DNA from: Paucisalibacillus algeriensis
GTDB taxonomy: Bacteria > Bacillota > Bacilli > Bacillales > Amphibacillaceae
Length of the DNA: 64,000 nucleotides
Assembly: GCF_000577245.1 (NCBI RefSeq)
Contig: NZ_CBYO010000014.1
Location: 124,001-188,000, forward strand
Reading direction: 5' to 3'
Shown piece by piece: positions 15,675 to 24,021 of the stretch. The notes beneath the pieces were generated by a model, which saw only the letters and a program-made list of their open reading frames with translations, was not told where the DNA came from and did no database searches. The translations under genes were made by a program, and so were the position numbers. How positions within the stretch are numbered: position 1 is the stretch's first letter; the number at the start of each line of letters is the position of its first letter.

Positions 15675-17321
15675 TTAGATGCCATATTCCCCAAATTCTT
15701 TACGAAGAACATTACAAATTTCCCCAACAGAAGCATAGGCTTTCACGGCATTTAAAATATATGGCATCAAGTTCTCTTCTGGTTTTTTTGCTGCCCATCC
15801 TAGTTGCTTTAAGGTACTAACAACCATCTCGTTATCACGATCGTGTCTGATTTCTTGTAATGAGGCTTTTTGCTGACGTTCTAAAGCTTCGTCAACTTTT
15901 AATAGTTCCGGATTAACCTCTTCATCAATTTTATATTTGTTTAGGCCAACGATAATTTCTTCTTCTTTTTCAATTCGCAGTTGCGTTTCATATGCTGTAC
16001 GATGAATTTCTCGTTGCATGAATCCCTCTTCGATAGCGGTTACTGACCCACCTAGCTCATTTATCTGGTCTAAATAAGCTTCCATTTCTTCCTCTATTTT
16101 ATCTGTCAAAGCCTCAACAAAATATGATCCACCTAATGGATCGACCGTATCTGCAACTCCACTTTCATTAGCAATAATTTGTTGGGTACGCAATGCAATT
16201 CGCGCAGATTCCTCTGTTGGTAATGCCAATGCTTCATCTCTAGAGTTCGTGTGTAAGCTTTGTGTGCCTCCTAGAACGGCTGCTAATGCCTGCATGGTAA
16301 CCCTTACAATATTGTTATCAGGTTGTTGGGCAGTTAAGGTAGATCCCCCTGTTTGAGTATGAAATCGTAATTTCCAGCTTTTGGGATTTTTAGCTTGATA
16401 ATGTTCCTTCATTATTTTTGCCCACACTCTTCTCGCTGCTCTAAACTTAGCAATCTCTTCAAAGAAATTATTATGAGCGTTAAAGAAGAATGCTAGTCTA
16501 GGCGCAAACGCATCGACGTCTAACCCCGCTTCGATAGCCGCATCTACATAAGCCATCCCATTGGCAATAGTAAATGCCGCTTCTTGCACCGCGGTAGATC
16601 CCGCTTCACGGATATGATAACCGGAAATACTTATTGTGTTAAATTTTGGGACATGTTCCCCACAATATTCAAAAATATTCGTTATCAATCTCATAGACGG
16701 CTTGGGTGGAAATATATAAGTTCCCCTAGCAATGTATTCTTTTAAAATATCATTTTGAATAGTACCTGTTAATTTCCCCTTCTCAACACCTTGCTTCTCA
16801 CCAACAGCAATATACATAGCAAGCAATACCGATGCAGGTGCATTAATAGTCATTGATGTACTAACTTTATCTAATGGTATTTTATCTAACAATGCCTCCA
16901 TATCATGTAATGTGTCAATAGCTACACCGACTCTTCCAACTTCACCTTCTGCCATCATATCATCAGAGTCATAACCAATCTGAGTAGGTAAGTCAAATGC
17001 AACAGATAGTCCCGTTTGTCCTTGTTCTAATAAATACCGAAATCGTTTATTGGTTTCTATTGCCGAACCAAATCCAGCATATTGACGCATTGTCCAGTAC
17101 TTGCTTCGGTACATGGTTGGCTGTATTCCCCGAGTATAGGGATATTCACCGGGAAAACCTAGTTTTTCATAATAATCATTATCATTTTCAGGATAGTAAA
17201 GTCGTTCCACATCAATTTCCGAACTAGTTTGAAAGGAGCTTTTTCGTTCAGGGAAGCGTTTTATATTATTATCAACCGATTCCTTCCATTTCTTTTCTAT
17301 ATCCTTTTGATCAATTTTCAT
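15675..17321 (-). CDS. Methylmalonyl-CoA mutase large subunit (catalytic barrel, no B12 domain)
   Basis: A 548-residue TIM-barrel mutase subunit without its own cobalamin domain; the next gene supplies that. Typical motifs are [20 protein letters not shown] followed by [54 protein letters not shown], and [20 protein letters not shown]. The CoA-binding and active-site segments look intact, including PPKPSMR. Substrate preference (methylmalonyl- versus isobutyryl-type) cannot be settled by eye, but the epimerase and carboxyltransferase in the operon favour methylmalonyl-CoA. It is the first gene of a four-gene minus-strand operon. No MeaB-type GTPase chaperone gene is adjacent. Confidence 0.9.
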   Translation of the reverse strand: MKIDQKDIEKKWKESVDNNIKRFPERKSSFQTSSEIDVERLYYPENDNDYYEKLGFPGEYPYTRGIQPTMYRSKYWTMRQYAGFGSAIETNKRFRYLLEQGQTGLSVAFDLPTQIGYDSDDMMAEGEVGRVGVAIDTLHDMEALLDKIPLDKVSTSMTINAPASVLLAMYIAVGEKQGVEKGKLTGTIQNDILKEYIARGTYIFPPKPSMRLITNIFEYCGEHVPKFNTISISGYHIREAGSTAVQEAAFTIANGMAYVDAAIEAGLDVDAFAPRLAFFFNAHNNFFEEIAKFRAARRVWAKIMKEHYQAKNPKSWKLRFHTQTGGSTLTAQQPDNNIVRVTMQALAAVLGGTQSLHTNSRDEALALPTEESARIALRTQQIIANESGVADTVDPLGGSYFVEALTDKIEEEMEAYLDQINELGGSVTAIEEGFMQREIHRTAYETQLRIEKEEEIIVGLNKYKIDEEVNPELLKVDEALERQQKASLQEIRHDRDNEMVVSTLKQLGWAAKKPEENLMPYILNAVKAYASVGEICNVLRKEFGEYGI

Positions 17322-17437
17322 TCTTATTCCCCCATTCAGTTAATAGATTGACAATGACACCGCTTGCAATAAGGTAAATATTAGGAAAATTTATTATAAA
17401 AAAATTATAACTTAAATATTATACTTGTCCAAATCTT

Positions 17438-17453
17438 ATTTTAACGTTAAAAT
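17438..17453. promoter_or_regulatory. 16-bp perfect palindrome, candidate operator (copy 2)
   Basis: A second exact copy of ATTTTAACGTTAAAAT lies between the mutase operon (minus, start 17321) and the Prli42-like gene (plus, start 17489). It is 117 bases from the former and 35 bases from the latter. The first copy is at 5524-5539. A shared operator would put the mutase operon and the phosphodiesterase/namA operon, or their divergent partners, under one regulator. Confidence 0.5.
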
Positions 17454-17488
17454 ATATAGAGCATATGGGATTTAAGGAGGACTTAAGA

Positions 17489-17632
17489 ATGGCTGCAAAG
17501 CAAACTACTAAACCTGCTCCAAGAAGAAAGTCAAAGCGCGAAAGACGTATGAAATTGGCAATTTATATTATGATTATTGCAATGGTAGTATCTTCCATTA
17601 CTTATGGTCTAGCGCTATTTGTGAATATGTAA
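17489..17632 (+). CDS. Prli42-like membrane miniprotein (47 aa)
   Basis: A 47-residue protein: a basic N-terminus (MAAKQTTKPAPRRKSKRERR) followed by one membrane helix from about residue 22 to 45 (KLAIYIMIIAMVVSSITYGL). A strong AAGGAGG ribosome binding site precedes the ATG. The pattern of a short Arg/Lys-rich stretch, then hydrophobic residues with a V-S-S-I/T turn, resembles Prli42, the membrane anchor reported to tie the stressosome to the membrane in Listeria and found widely in Firmicutes. It was too short for automated gene calling at usual cut-offs. The family match is by pattern only. Confidence 0.65.
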   Translation: MAAKQTTKPAPRRKSKRERRMKLAIYIMIIAMVVSSITYGLALFVNM

Positions 17633-17645
17633 TAATGTGTGATAA

Positions 17646-17686
17646 GACTCCGATTACATAATTTTGTAATCGCAGTCTTTTTTATA
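17646..17686 (+). terminator. Terminator after the Prli42-like gene
   Basis: The arms AAGACTCCGATTACA and TGTAATCGCAGTCTT pair with one mismatch around a short loop and are followed by a T run. The hairpin lies about 15 bases beyond the small gene's stop. Confidence 0.75.
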
Positions 17687-17722
17687 TCTAGTTTTTGTTA
17701 CTAGTGTGAGTTCCATCCTTAT

Positions 17723-18694
17723 TTATGTTGGACGACGTATAAGACTTACGTCGCTTTTTTTGTAATGTTTTTTAATGATTAGATAGTTTTCTATTTCATG
17801 TAATAAACGGAATAAATTTGCCCTTGTTTCAAATTCCTCATACGTAGTTGGTAAATCTTCTTGGTTAAATTCATCCTTTAACTCTTTTAGTTTTTCTAAA
17901 AAAACGATAGCAGTATTTTCTGGATGTACAAACTCTGCCAACTCTTCAAAAAAGGTAGCAATTTTTACTGATATCTCATCTCGATTAGGTAATTTAGTAA
18001 CTAAAGGAAGCATTTTTCGTAATAAATCTAGTTGCTCATTTCTCATTATGAAATAGTCAAAATACGCATGTTTAGATCTTAATAGATGGTTTTCTCTGTC
18101 AATCTCTGCCATTACAATCGTTTCCTGTAACATCTCTTCTGATTCTCTTAATTCTTTCCCATCCCATACTGTATTCTTATCCCGTATATATAATGCTATT
18201 TCCTTTAAAATTATCTGGAAGTTATCTTCAAGTTTCTTTTGATATAGCCTTAATTTTCGATCATTCCCAGGCATATATAAGTTAACTAAAAGTCCAGTAC
18301 CAATCCCAATAATAATGATAAGGAATTGTTCAAACAAAAAGTGTATAGGTATATCACCAGCGCCATAAAAACTTAGCGTGATAACTGAACTAGTTGCAAT
18401 ACCAGGAGTTACTTTTAATAAAACGGTAACCGGTATAAATAAAATAAACATTATTGCTAAAACAATGGGATGATAGCCAAGAAATTCAAAAAATACAAAT
18501 GAGAAAATACTCGCGATCACACAAGCAAGCAACCGATGCCATGCACTTAATACCGATTGTTTTCGTGATGGTTTTATTGTGAGTATCGTTAAAATCCCTG
18601 CAGAAGTGAAATTTGCCAGTCCTAGTGTTTGAGCAATCACGATTGCGATTGGTGTGCCGATTGCAGTTTTGATGGTCCGATACCCGATTTTCAC
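17723..18694 (-). CDS. yqjA: Aromatic acid exporter family membrane protein (YqjA-like)
   Basis: A 323-residue protein with four or five hydrophobic segments in its first ~150 residues (GTPIAIVIAQTLGL, LLACVIASIFSFVFF, VLAIMFILFIPVTVLL, FLIIIIGIGTGLLVN) and a long charged cytosolic C-terminal half with coiled-coil character. This is the FUSC/DUF939 arrangement of B. subtilis YqjA, related to aromatic acid exporters such as AaeB. The start MKIGYRTIKTAIGTPIAI and the conserved segments LTIKPSRKQSV and VLLKVTPGIATSSVI fit the family. It is a single minus-strand gene next to brxB. The transported substrate is unknown. Confidence 0.85.
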   Translation of the reverse strand: MKIGYRTIKTAIGTPIAIVIAQTLGLANFTSAGILTILTIKPSRKQSVLSAWHRLLACVIASIFSFVFFEFLGYHPIVLAIMFILFIPVTVLLKVTPGIATSSVITLSFYGAGDIPIHFLFEQFLIIIIGIGTGLLVNLYMPGNDRKLRLYQKKLEDNFQIILKEIALYIRDKNTVWDGKELRESEEMLQETIVMAEIDRENHLLRSKHAYFDYFIMRNEQLDLLRKMLPLVTKLPNRDEISVKIATFFEELAEFVHPENTAIVFLEKLKELKDEFNQEDLPTTYEEFETRANLFRLLHEIENYLIIKKHYKKSDVSLIRRPT

Positions 18695-18719
18695 CTTGTT
18701 TTCTCCTCTATAAGAAATA

Positions 18720-18756
18720 AGGCTGGCCTGATGTGTAGGACAGCCTCATTTAAATC
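18720..18756 (-). terminator. Possible terminator after brxB
   Basis: The arms AGGCTG ... CAGCCT enclose a partly paired loop and are followed on the minus strand by a T-rich stretch. It lies between brxB and yqjA. The stem is short, so confidence is moderate. Confidence 0.5.
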
Positions 18757-18761
18757 ACTTA

Positions 18762-19193
18762 TTATACTTCTTCACAATGTTGATTAAAAATATCCTGGAG
18801 CTTAGTCATAACTTCCATTGCACTATGACCTTCAATATCATGGCGCTCAAGCATCGTAACAATTTTACCATCCTTTAAAAACGCAAAAGATGGTGATGAT
18901 GGTGGATAACCCTCAAAATATGTACGTGCTTTTTCAGTTGCCTCACGATCTTGACCAGCAAACACTGTAACTAAGTGATCCGGACGTTTATCAAAGTGAA
19001 TTGCATTCGCTGCAGCAGGACGTGCTACTCCTCCAGCACAACCACATGTTGAGTTTATCATAACTAGTGTTGTACCTTCTCTATTCAGAGCAGTATCAAC
19101 ATCTTCCTCAGTACGAAGCTCCTCAAAACCCGCTTCTGTTATATCCTTACGTGCAGCATCAACAATATCATTCATGAATAGGTTGAAATCCAT
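18762..19193 (-). CDS. brxB: Bacilliredoxin BrxB (YqiW family)
   Basis: A 143-residue thioredoxin-fold protein with the CGC active site at residues 50-52 ([16 protein letters not shown]), the mark of the YphP/YqiW family. Bacilliredoxins remove bacillithiol from S-bacillithiolated proteins after oxidative stress in Bacillaceae. The conserved [12 protein letters not shown] and [14 protein letters not shown] segments are present. It is transcribed alone between bkdB and yqjA, as in B. subtilis. A bacillithiol-producing host is implied. Confidence 0.93.
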   Translation of the reverse strand: MDFNLFMNDIVDAARKDITEAGFEELRTEEDVDTALNREGTTLVMINSTCGCAGGVARPAAANAIHFDKRPDHLVTVFAGQDREATEKARTYFEGYPPSSPSFAFLKDGKIVTMLERHDIEGHSAMEVMTKLQDIFNQHCEEV

Positions 19194-19277
19194 ATAAGCA
19201 CCCCTTATGTTAGTTTAATCCTACCTAACACCTAGGTTATCAAGTTTGGTAGCAAATTTCAATTTATAGAGCTTGTT

Positions 19278-20543
19278 TTAGTAAACTTGAACTGTTTTTT
19301 CATTCATATTTTCTAATATTTCTTTCACATAAGCTAAGAATTGGCCACAAACTAACCCATCAAGGATACGGTGATCAAGTGATAAACATAGATTAACTAT
19401 GTCTCTTGCAGCAAACATGTTATCAATGATGACTGGTTTTTTCACAATTGATTCAACTTGCAAGATAGCCGCTTGAGGATAGTTAATTACCCCCATTGAC
19501 TGGACGGAACCAAATGAACCAGTATTATTAACGGTGAAGGTTCCACCTTGCATATCATCAGCCGAAAGCTTATTTGTACGGGCTTTCAGTGCAAGTTCGT
19601 TTATTTCTCTAGCAATTCCTTTAATACTTTTTTCATCTGCATGCTTGATTACAGGAACAAAAAGCTCTTGGTCCTTGGCTACAGCAATGGAAAGGTTAAT
19701 ATCCTTACGTTGGATTATTTTATCCCCTGCCCACGTGCTGTTCAATTGAGGGAAATTCTTAAGAGCCTGCGCAACTGCTTTCACAAAGAATGCAAAGTAC
19801 GTTAGGTTGTAGCCCTCATTTTTCTTAAACTCATTCTTCAATTTATTACGGTAGCTGACTAAATCAGTCACATCTACTTCTACCATCATCCAAGCATGTG
19901 GAATTTCCGTTTTCGAACGTACCATATTTTGAGCGATAATTTTACGAATACCTGTAACCGGAATTTCGATATCGCCAATTTGTGTTTTAGGTTGTTGACC
20001 AGGTGGTACAGGTTTAGCAGCTTTTGGTTGTGCTTTTTCTTTATTTACTATTGGAGTGCTTGATTCAGATGTAGATGGAATTTGTCCTGTAGCAATCACT
20101 TGCTCGATATCTTTACGAGTAATCCTTCCACCACGACCAGTACCAGTAACACGCTCTAAATCTATGTTATTTTCCTGTGCTAGTCTTAGAACAGCAGGAG
20201 AATAGCGCTTCTTCATAGATTCATCAGAAGAGTCTGCTTGTGATGAAGTGACTTCATTTGTTTCTGTATTCTCAGTAGCGGGTACCTCTACAGTTCCACT
20301 AGCTTCCGTTTCGACATAGCAAATAAGCTCACCAACTGCAACTGTTTCTCCTTCTGGTACAACAATTTCTTTAATTGTTCCAGTAAAAGAAGAAGGAACC
20401 TCAGCATTTACTTTATCTGTCATTACTTCAGCAATTGGATCATATTTGTTAACCTGGTCACCTGCTTTTACTAGCCAAGAACTAATTGTACCCTCTGTTA
20501 CACTTTCCCCCAGCTGGGGCATTGTTATTTTTTCAGCTGCCAT
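19278..20543 (-). CDS. bkdB: Branched-chain alpha-keto acid dehydrogenase E2 (dihydrolipoyl acyltransferase)
   Basis: A 421-residue E2 core subunit of the branched-chain keto acid dehydrogenase complex. Domains in order: a lipoyl domain with Lys44 (AEVMTDKVNAEVPSS), a flexible linker rich in Glu/Ser/Thr, the E3-binding domain (YSPAVLRLAQENN ... GRGGRITRKDI), a Pro/Lys-rich linker, and the catalytic domain ending in LSLDHRILDG with the active-site His. It is the last gene of the bcd operon, 18 nt after bkdAB. The complex converts branched 2-keto acids to acyl-CoAs that prime branched fatty acid synthesis. Confidence 0.95.
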   Translation of the reverse strand: MAAEKITMPQLGESVTEGTISSWLVKAGDQVNKYDPIAEVMTDKVNAEVPSSFTGTIKEIVVPEGETVAVGELICYVETEASGTVEVPATENTETNEVTSSQADSSDESMKKRYSPAVLRLAQENNIDLERVTGTGRGGRITRKDIEQVIATGQIPSTSESSTPIVNKEKAQPKAAKPVPPGQQPKTQIGDIEIPVTGIRKIIAQNMVRSKTEIPHAWMMVEVDVTDLVSYRNKLKNEFKKNEGYNLTYFAFFVKAVAQALKNFPQLNSTWAGDKIIQRKDINLSIAVAKDQELFVPVIKHADEKSIKGIAREINELALKARTNKLSADDMQGGTFTVNNTGSFGSVQSMGVINYPQAAILQVESIVKKPVIIDNMFAARDIVNLCLSLDHRILDGLVCGQFLAYVKEILENMNEKTVQVY

Positions 20544-20561
20544 CTATATCCCTCCTATCTA

Positions 20562-21545
20562 TTAAAATTCTGCCAGCTCACGCATCGCTTTTTCTATTTT
20601 ATCTGGGTTCATCATAAAGAATTTTTCCATTGTCGGTGCGTATGGCATTGCAGGAACGTCAGGACCAGCAAGTCTTTGAACTGGAGCGTCTAAATCAAAT
20701 AAACAATTCTCTGCAATAATTGCAGCAACTTCACCAATAATGCTACCTTCTTTATTATCTTCCGTCACAAGTAGTACTTTACCAGTTTTCTTAGCCGCTT
20801 CTATGATTGCTTCCTTGTCTAGAGGGTAAACAGTACGTAGATCAAGTATATGAGCTTCAATCCCCTCTTCTGCAAGTTTTTCAGCCGCCTGTAATGCAAA
20901 GTGAACACATAACCCATATGTAATGATAGTAATATCTGAACCTTCTCGTTTCACATCTGCCTTTCCAATAGGTAGAACGTAATCCTCATCAGGCACTTCA
21001 CCTTTTAATAGACGGTATGCACGTTTATGTTCAAAAAATAATACTGGATCATTGTCTCTAATAGCTGCTTTTAATAAACCTTTCACATCATAAGGTGTAG
21101 AAGGCATGACAATTTTAAGGCCTGGTTGATTCGCAAATACAGCCTCAACTGACTGCGAGTGATATAATGCTCCATGAACTCCACCACCATATGGTGCACG
21201 AATAACAATTGGACAATTCCAATCATTATTGGAACGGTAACGAATTTTTGCTGCTTCAGAAATAATCTGGTTTACTGCTGGCATAATAAAATCAGCAAAC
21301 TGCATTTCAGCAACAGGGCGCATGCCGTACATTGCTGCACCAATTCCCACACCAGCAATTGCAGATTCCGCAAGCGGTGTATCTAGGACACGATACTCCC
21401 CGAATTCATTATATAATCCTTCAGTAGCTTTAAAAACGCCACCTTTTTTCCCGACGTCTTCCCCAAGCACAAATACTTTCTCATCACGCTGCATTTCCTC
21501 ACGTAAAGCAGTAGTAACAGCTTGTATATATGACATTACGGTCAT
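20562..21545 (-). CDS. bkdAB: Branched-chain alpha-keto acid dehydrogenase E1 beta subunit
   Basis: A 327-residue transketolase-like E1 beta subunit that forms the alpha2beta2 decarboxylase of the BKD complex with BkdAA. It shows VLGEDVGKKGGVFKAT, GVGIGAAMYGMRPVAEMQF and the acyl-binding APYGGGVHGALYHSQ segment. The start MTVMSYIQAV has GGGAGG upstream, 12 nt after the bkdAA stop. Only length and class motifs were used to separate it from the pyruvate paralogue; the neighbouring leucine dehydrogenase supports the branched-chain role. Confidence 0.94.
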   Translation of the reverse strand: MTVMSYIQAVTTALREEMQRDEKVFVLGEDVGKKGGVFKATEGLYNEFGEYRVLDTPLAESAIAGVGIGAAMYGMRPVAEMQFADFIMPAVNQIISEAAKIRYRSNNDWNCPIVIRAPYGGGVHGALYHSQSVEAVFANQPGLKIVMPSTPYDVKGLLKAAIRDNDPVLFFEHKRAYRLLKGEVPDEDYVLPIGKADVKREGSDITIITYGLCVHFALQAAEKLAEEGIEAHILDLRTVYPLDKEAIIEAAKKTGKVLLVTEDNKEGSIIGEVAAIIAENCLFDLDAPVQRLAGPDVPAMPYAPTMEKFFMMNPDKIEKAMRELAEF

Positions 21546-21557
21546 GTTTTTCCCTCC

Positions 21558-22550
21558 CTACTCTTCATATACATACTTTAATGCATCTTCTGGTTCTGCA
21601 TATGGAGCGTTCTCTGCATAATCAGTTGCTTCATTAACAATATTAACAATATCATTCGTAATCTGTACTTCTATTTCATCCGTTAAAATACCTAATTCTT
21701 TTAGGTAGGTTGCAAATGTAAAAATAGAATCCAGCTTTTTAGCAGCCTCTACTTCTTCTTTATCACGATATGCACGGTCATCATCATCACTTGAGTGAGC
21801 GGTCAATCGATAAGAAACTGCCTCAACAAGAGTTGGTCCTTCGCCATTAAGAGCCCTTTCTCGAGCTTCCTTTACTATTTTATAAACTTCTAATGGATCA
21901 TTTCCATCTACTGTAAACCCTGGCATCCCGTAGCCTAATGCTCTATCAGAAACCTTTTCATTGCCTAGTTGTTTATTACTAGGTACCGAAATAGCATACT
22001 TATTATTCTCAACCATCGTTATAACAGGTAGTTTATGAACACCTGCAAAGTTTAATCCTTCATGGAAATCACCTTGGTTAGATGAACCTTCTCCCAATGT
22101 AACAAATGAAACTAGGTTCTTTTTCTCCATTTTAGCTGCGAGTGCAACTCCAACAGCATGTGGAACCTGTGTTGTTACTGGTGACGATCCCGTTAATATT
22201 CGATTCTTCTTTTGCCCAAAGTGACTTGGCATTTGACGACCACCTGAGTTTGGATCCTCTGCTTTTGCAAAAGCAGAAAGCATTAACTCACGTGCAGTCA
22301 TACCAAACGCAAGTACAACTCCCATGTCGCGATAATACGGAGCAACATAATCTTCCGTTCTGTTTAATGCAAATGAAGCCCCAACCTGAGCAGCTTCTTG
22401 ACCTTGACATGATATAACAAAAGGAATTTTACCTGCGCGGTTTAATAACCACATTCTTTCATCTAGTTTCCTAGCAAGTAGCATTGTTTTATACATTTCC
22501 AATACTTCCTCATTGGATAGTCCAAGTTCCTCATGACGATTTGTAGCCAT
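21558..22550 (-). CDS. bkdAA: Branched-chain alpha-keto acid dehydrogenase E1 alpha subunit
   Basis: A 330-residue thiamine diphosphate-binding subunit. The GDG-type TPP motif reads LGEGSSNQGDFHEGLNFAGV followed by HKLPVITMVENN, and the phosphorylation-loop-like YRLTAHSSDDDDRAYR is present. The open frame reaches 22571, but ATG 22550 with GGGAGGG upstream starts MATNRHEELGLSNEEVLEMY, the usual family N-terminus. It works with BkdAB to decarboxylate the keto acids of Val, Leu and Ile. It follows lpdV by 36 nt in the same operon. Confidence 0.94.
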   Translation of the reverse strand: MATNRHEELGLSNEEVLEMYKTMLLARKLDERMWLLNRAGKIPFVISCQGQEAAQVGASFALNRTEDYVAPYYRDMGVVLAFGMTARELMLSAFAKAEDPNSGGRQMPSHFGQKKNRILTGSSPVTTQVPHAVGVALAAKMEKKNLVSFVTLGEGSSNQGDFHEGLNFAGVHKLPVITMVENNKYAISVPSNKQLGNEKVSDRALGYGMPGFTVDGNDPLEVYKIVKEARERALNGEGPTLVEAVSYRLTAHSSDDDDRAYRDKEEVEAAKKLDSIFTFATYLKELGILTDEIEVQITNDIVNIVNEATDYAENAPYAEPEDALKYVYEE

Positions 22551-22586
22551 ATATGGTCCCTCCCTTAACAAATTTACATTCTGGCA

Positions 22587-24008
22587 TTATCCGTGTATTT
22601 GTAGCCCTTCTATTGCAAGTGCTGCTTCACCCATAATCTCCGATAATGTTGGATGTGGGTGTACACTTTGTGCAATTTCCCATGGAGTGGCATCTAATAA
22701 TTTCGCTAGCCCTGCTTCTGATATCATATCTGTTACATGTGGACCTACCATATGTACACCAAGAAGGTCTTCATTTTCCTTATTCATAATTATCTTAACA
22801 AAACCATCTGTTTCTCCGTGAACTAAAGCTTTACCGATTGCTTTAAACGGGAATTTTCCAACTTTAATATCAAAACCTTTTTCCTTTGCTTGTATCTCCG
22901 TAAGCCCAACACTAGCAGCTTCTGGGTTGGAATAAATGCAAGCAGGTATATTATCATAATTTAACGGCTCAGGTTTAAGTCCACTCATATGCTCCACTGC
23001 TACTATTCCTTCATGGGATGCTACATGTGCTAATTGCATTCCGCCTATTACATCTCCAATAGCATATATATGAGCTTCTTTTGTTTGGTAGAATTCAGAA
23101 GTTTTAATAACACCTTTATCCACAACAATATCTGTATTCTCTAATCCAATATTCATTGTGTTTGCATTTCTTCCAACGGAAACTAGTATTTTATCGGCAG
23201 AAAATGCCTTTTTTGCATTACCAATCTCAGCTTCAATTGTAGCGCCATTTTCCTTCTGAAGGGTATCCGGTAGAACTTTTGCTTCTTTTACAAAAGTTAT
23301 ACCTTTGCGTATTAATTGTTTCTCGACTTCCCAAGCGATATCTCGGTCCTCTGTTGGCAAAATTTGATCTAGATATTCTATAACGGTAACTTCAACACCA
23401 AAGTCAGCTAACATGGAGGCCCATTCAATCCCTATAACACCTCCACCAACAATAATGATGGACTTAGGTAGGGTTTCCATTTGCAATGCCTCATCTGAGC
23501 TCATAACATATGTTCCATCAATTTCAAGACCTGGTAAAGTTCTTGGAGAAGAACCTGTTGCAATTAAGACATTCTTTGGTACTAACATCGTGTTCTCGTC
23601 TCCATTTGCATATTCAATTGAGATTGTTCCTGGGAGTGGCGAAAAAATACTTGGTCCAAGAATTCTACCGAAACCTTGAAAAACATCAATTTTCCCTTTT
23701 TTCATGAGGGCCACTACACCTTTGTGAAGTGTATCAATTATCCCACTTTTTCTTTCTTGAACCTTTGTGAAATCTAATTCTACTTTACCTGTTGAAATTC
23801 CGAATTCTTCACTATTATTCGTCTGTCTAAATACTTCAGCACTCCTTAATAATGACTTAGATGGTATACATCCTCTATGGAGACAAGTTCCACCTAGTTT
23901 TTCCTTTTCAACAATGGCCACTTTCATTCCCAGCTGAGAGGCACGGATTGCAGCAACATAACCACCGGTTCCGCCTCCAAGTACTACTAAATCATATTCC
24001 TCTGCCAT
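22587..24008 (-). CDS. lpdV: Dihydrolipoyl dehydrogenase (E3) of the BKD complex
   Basis: A 473-residue flavoprotein disulfide reductase. It has the N-terminal FAD motif VLGGGTGGYVAAIRAS, the redox disulfide in GGTCLHRGCIPSKSLL, the NAD motif IIVGGGVIGIEWASM, the second FAD site IYAIGDVIGGMQLAHVAS, and the C-terminal catalytic VHPHPTLSE with the His-Glu pair. In the disulfide motif HR replaces the common NV of other E3s, which is seen in LpdV-type enzymes. Position between bcd and bkdAA identifies it as the E3 reoxidising lipoyl groups of this complex. Confidence 0.94.
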   Translation of the reverse strand: MAEEYDLVVLGGGTGGYVAAIRASQLGMKVAIVEKEKLGGTCLHRGCIPSKSLLRSAEVFRQTNNSEEFGISTGKVELDFTKVQERKSGIIDTLHKGVVALMKKGKIDVFQGFGRILGPSIFSPLPGTISIEYANGDENTMLVPKNVLIATGSSPRTLPGLEIDGTYVMSSDEALQMETLPKSIIIVGGGVIGIEWASMLADFGVEVTVIEYLDQILPTEDRDIAWEVEKQLIRKGITFVKEAKVLPDTLQKENGATIEAEIGNAKKAFSADKILVSVGRNANTMNIGLENTDIVVDKGVIKTSEFYQTKEAHIYAIGDVIGGMQLAHVASHEGIVAVEHMSGLKPEPLNYDNIPACIYSNPEAASVGLTEIQAKEKGFDIKVGKFPFKAIGKALVHGETDGFVKIIMNKENEDLLGVHMVGPHVTDMISEAGLAKLLDATPWEIAQSVHPHPTLSEIMGEAALAIEGLQIHG

Positions 24009-24021
24009 TATTACCTCCCCC

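Noticed and set aside
22142-22417. Gln/Leu-rich frame opposite bkdAA
   Set aside because: A composition artefact of reading the antisense of a conserved enzyme gene.
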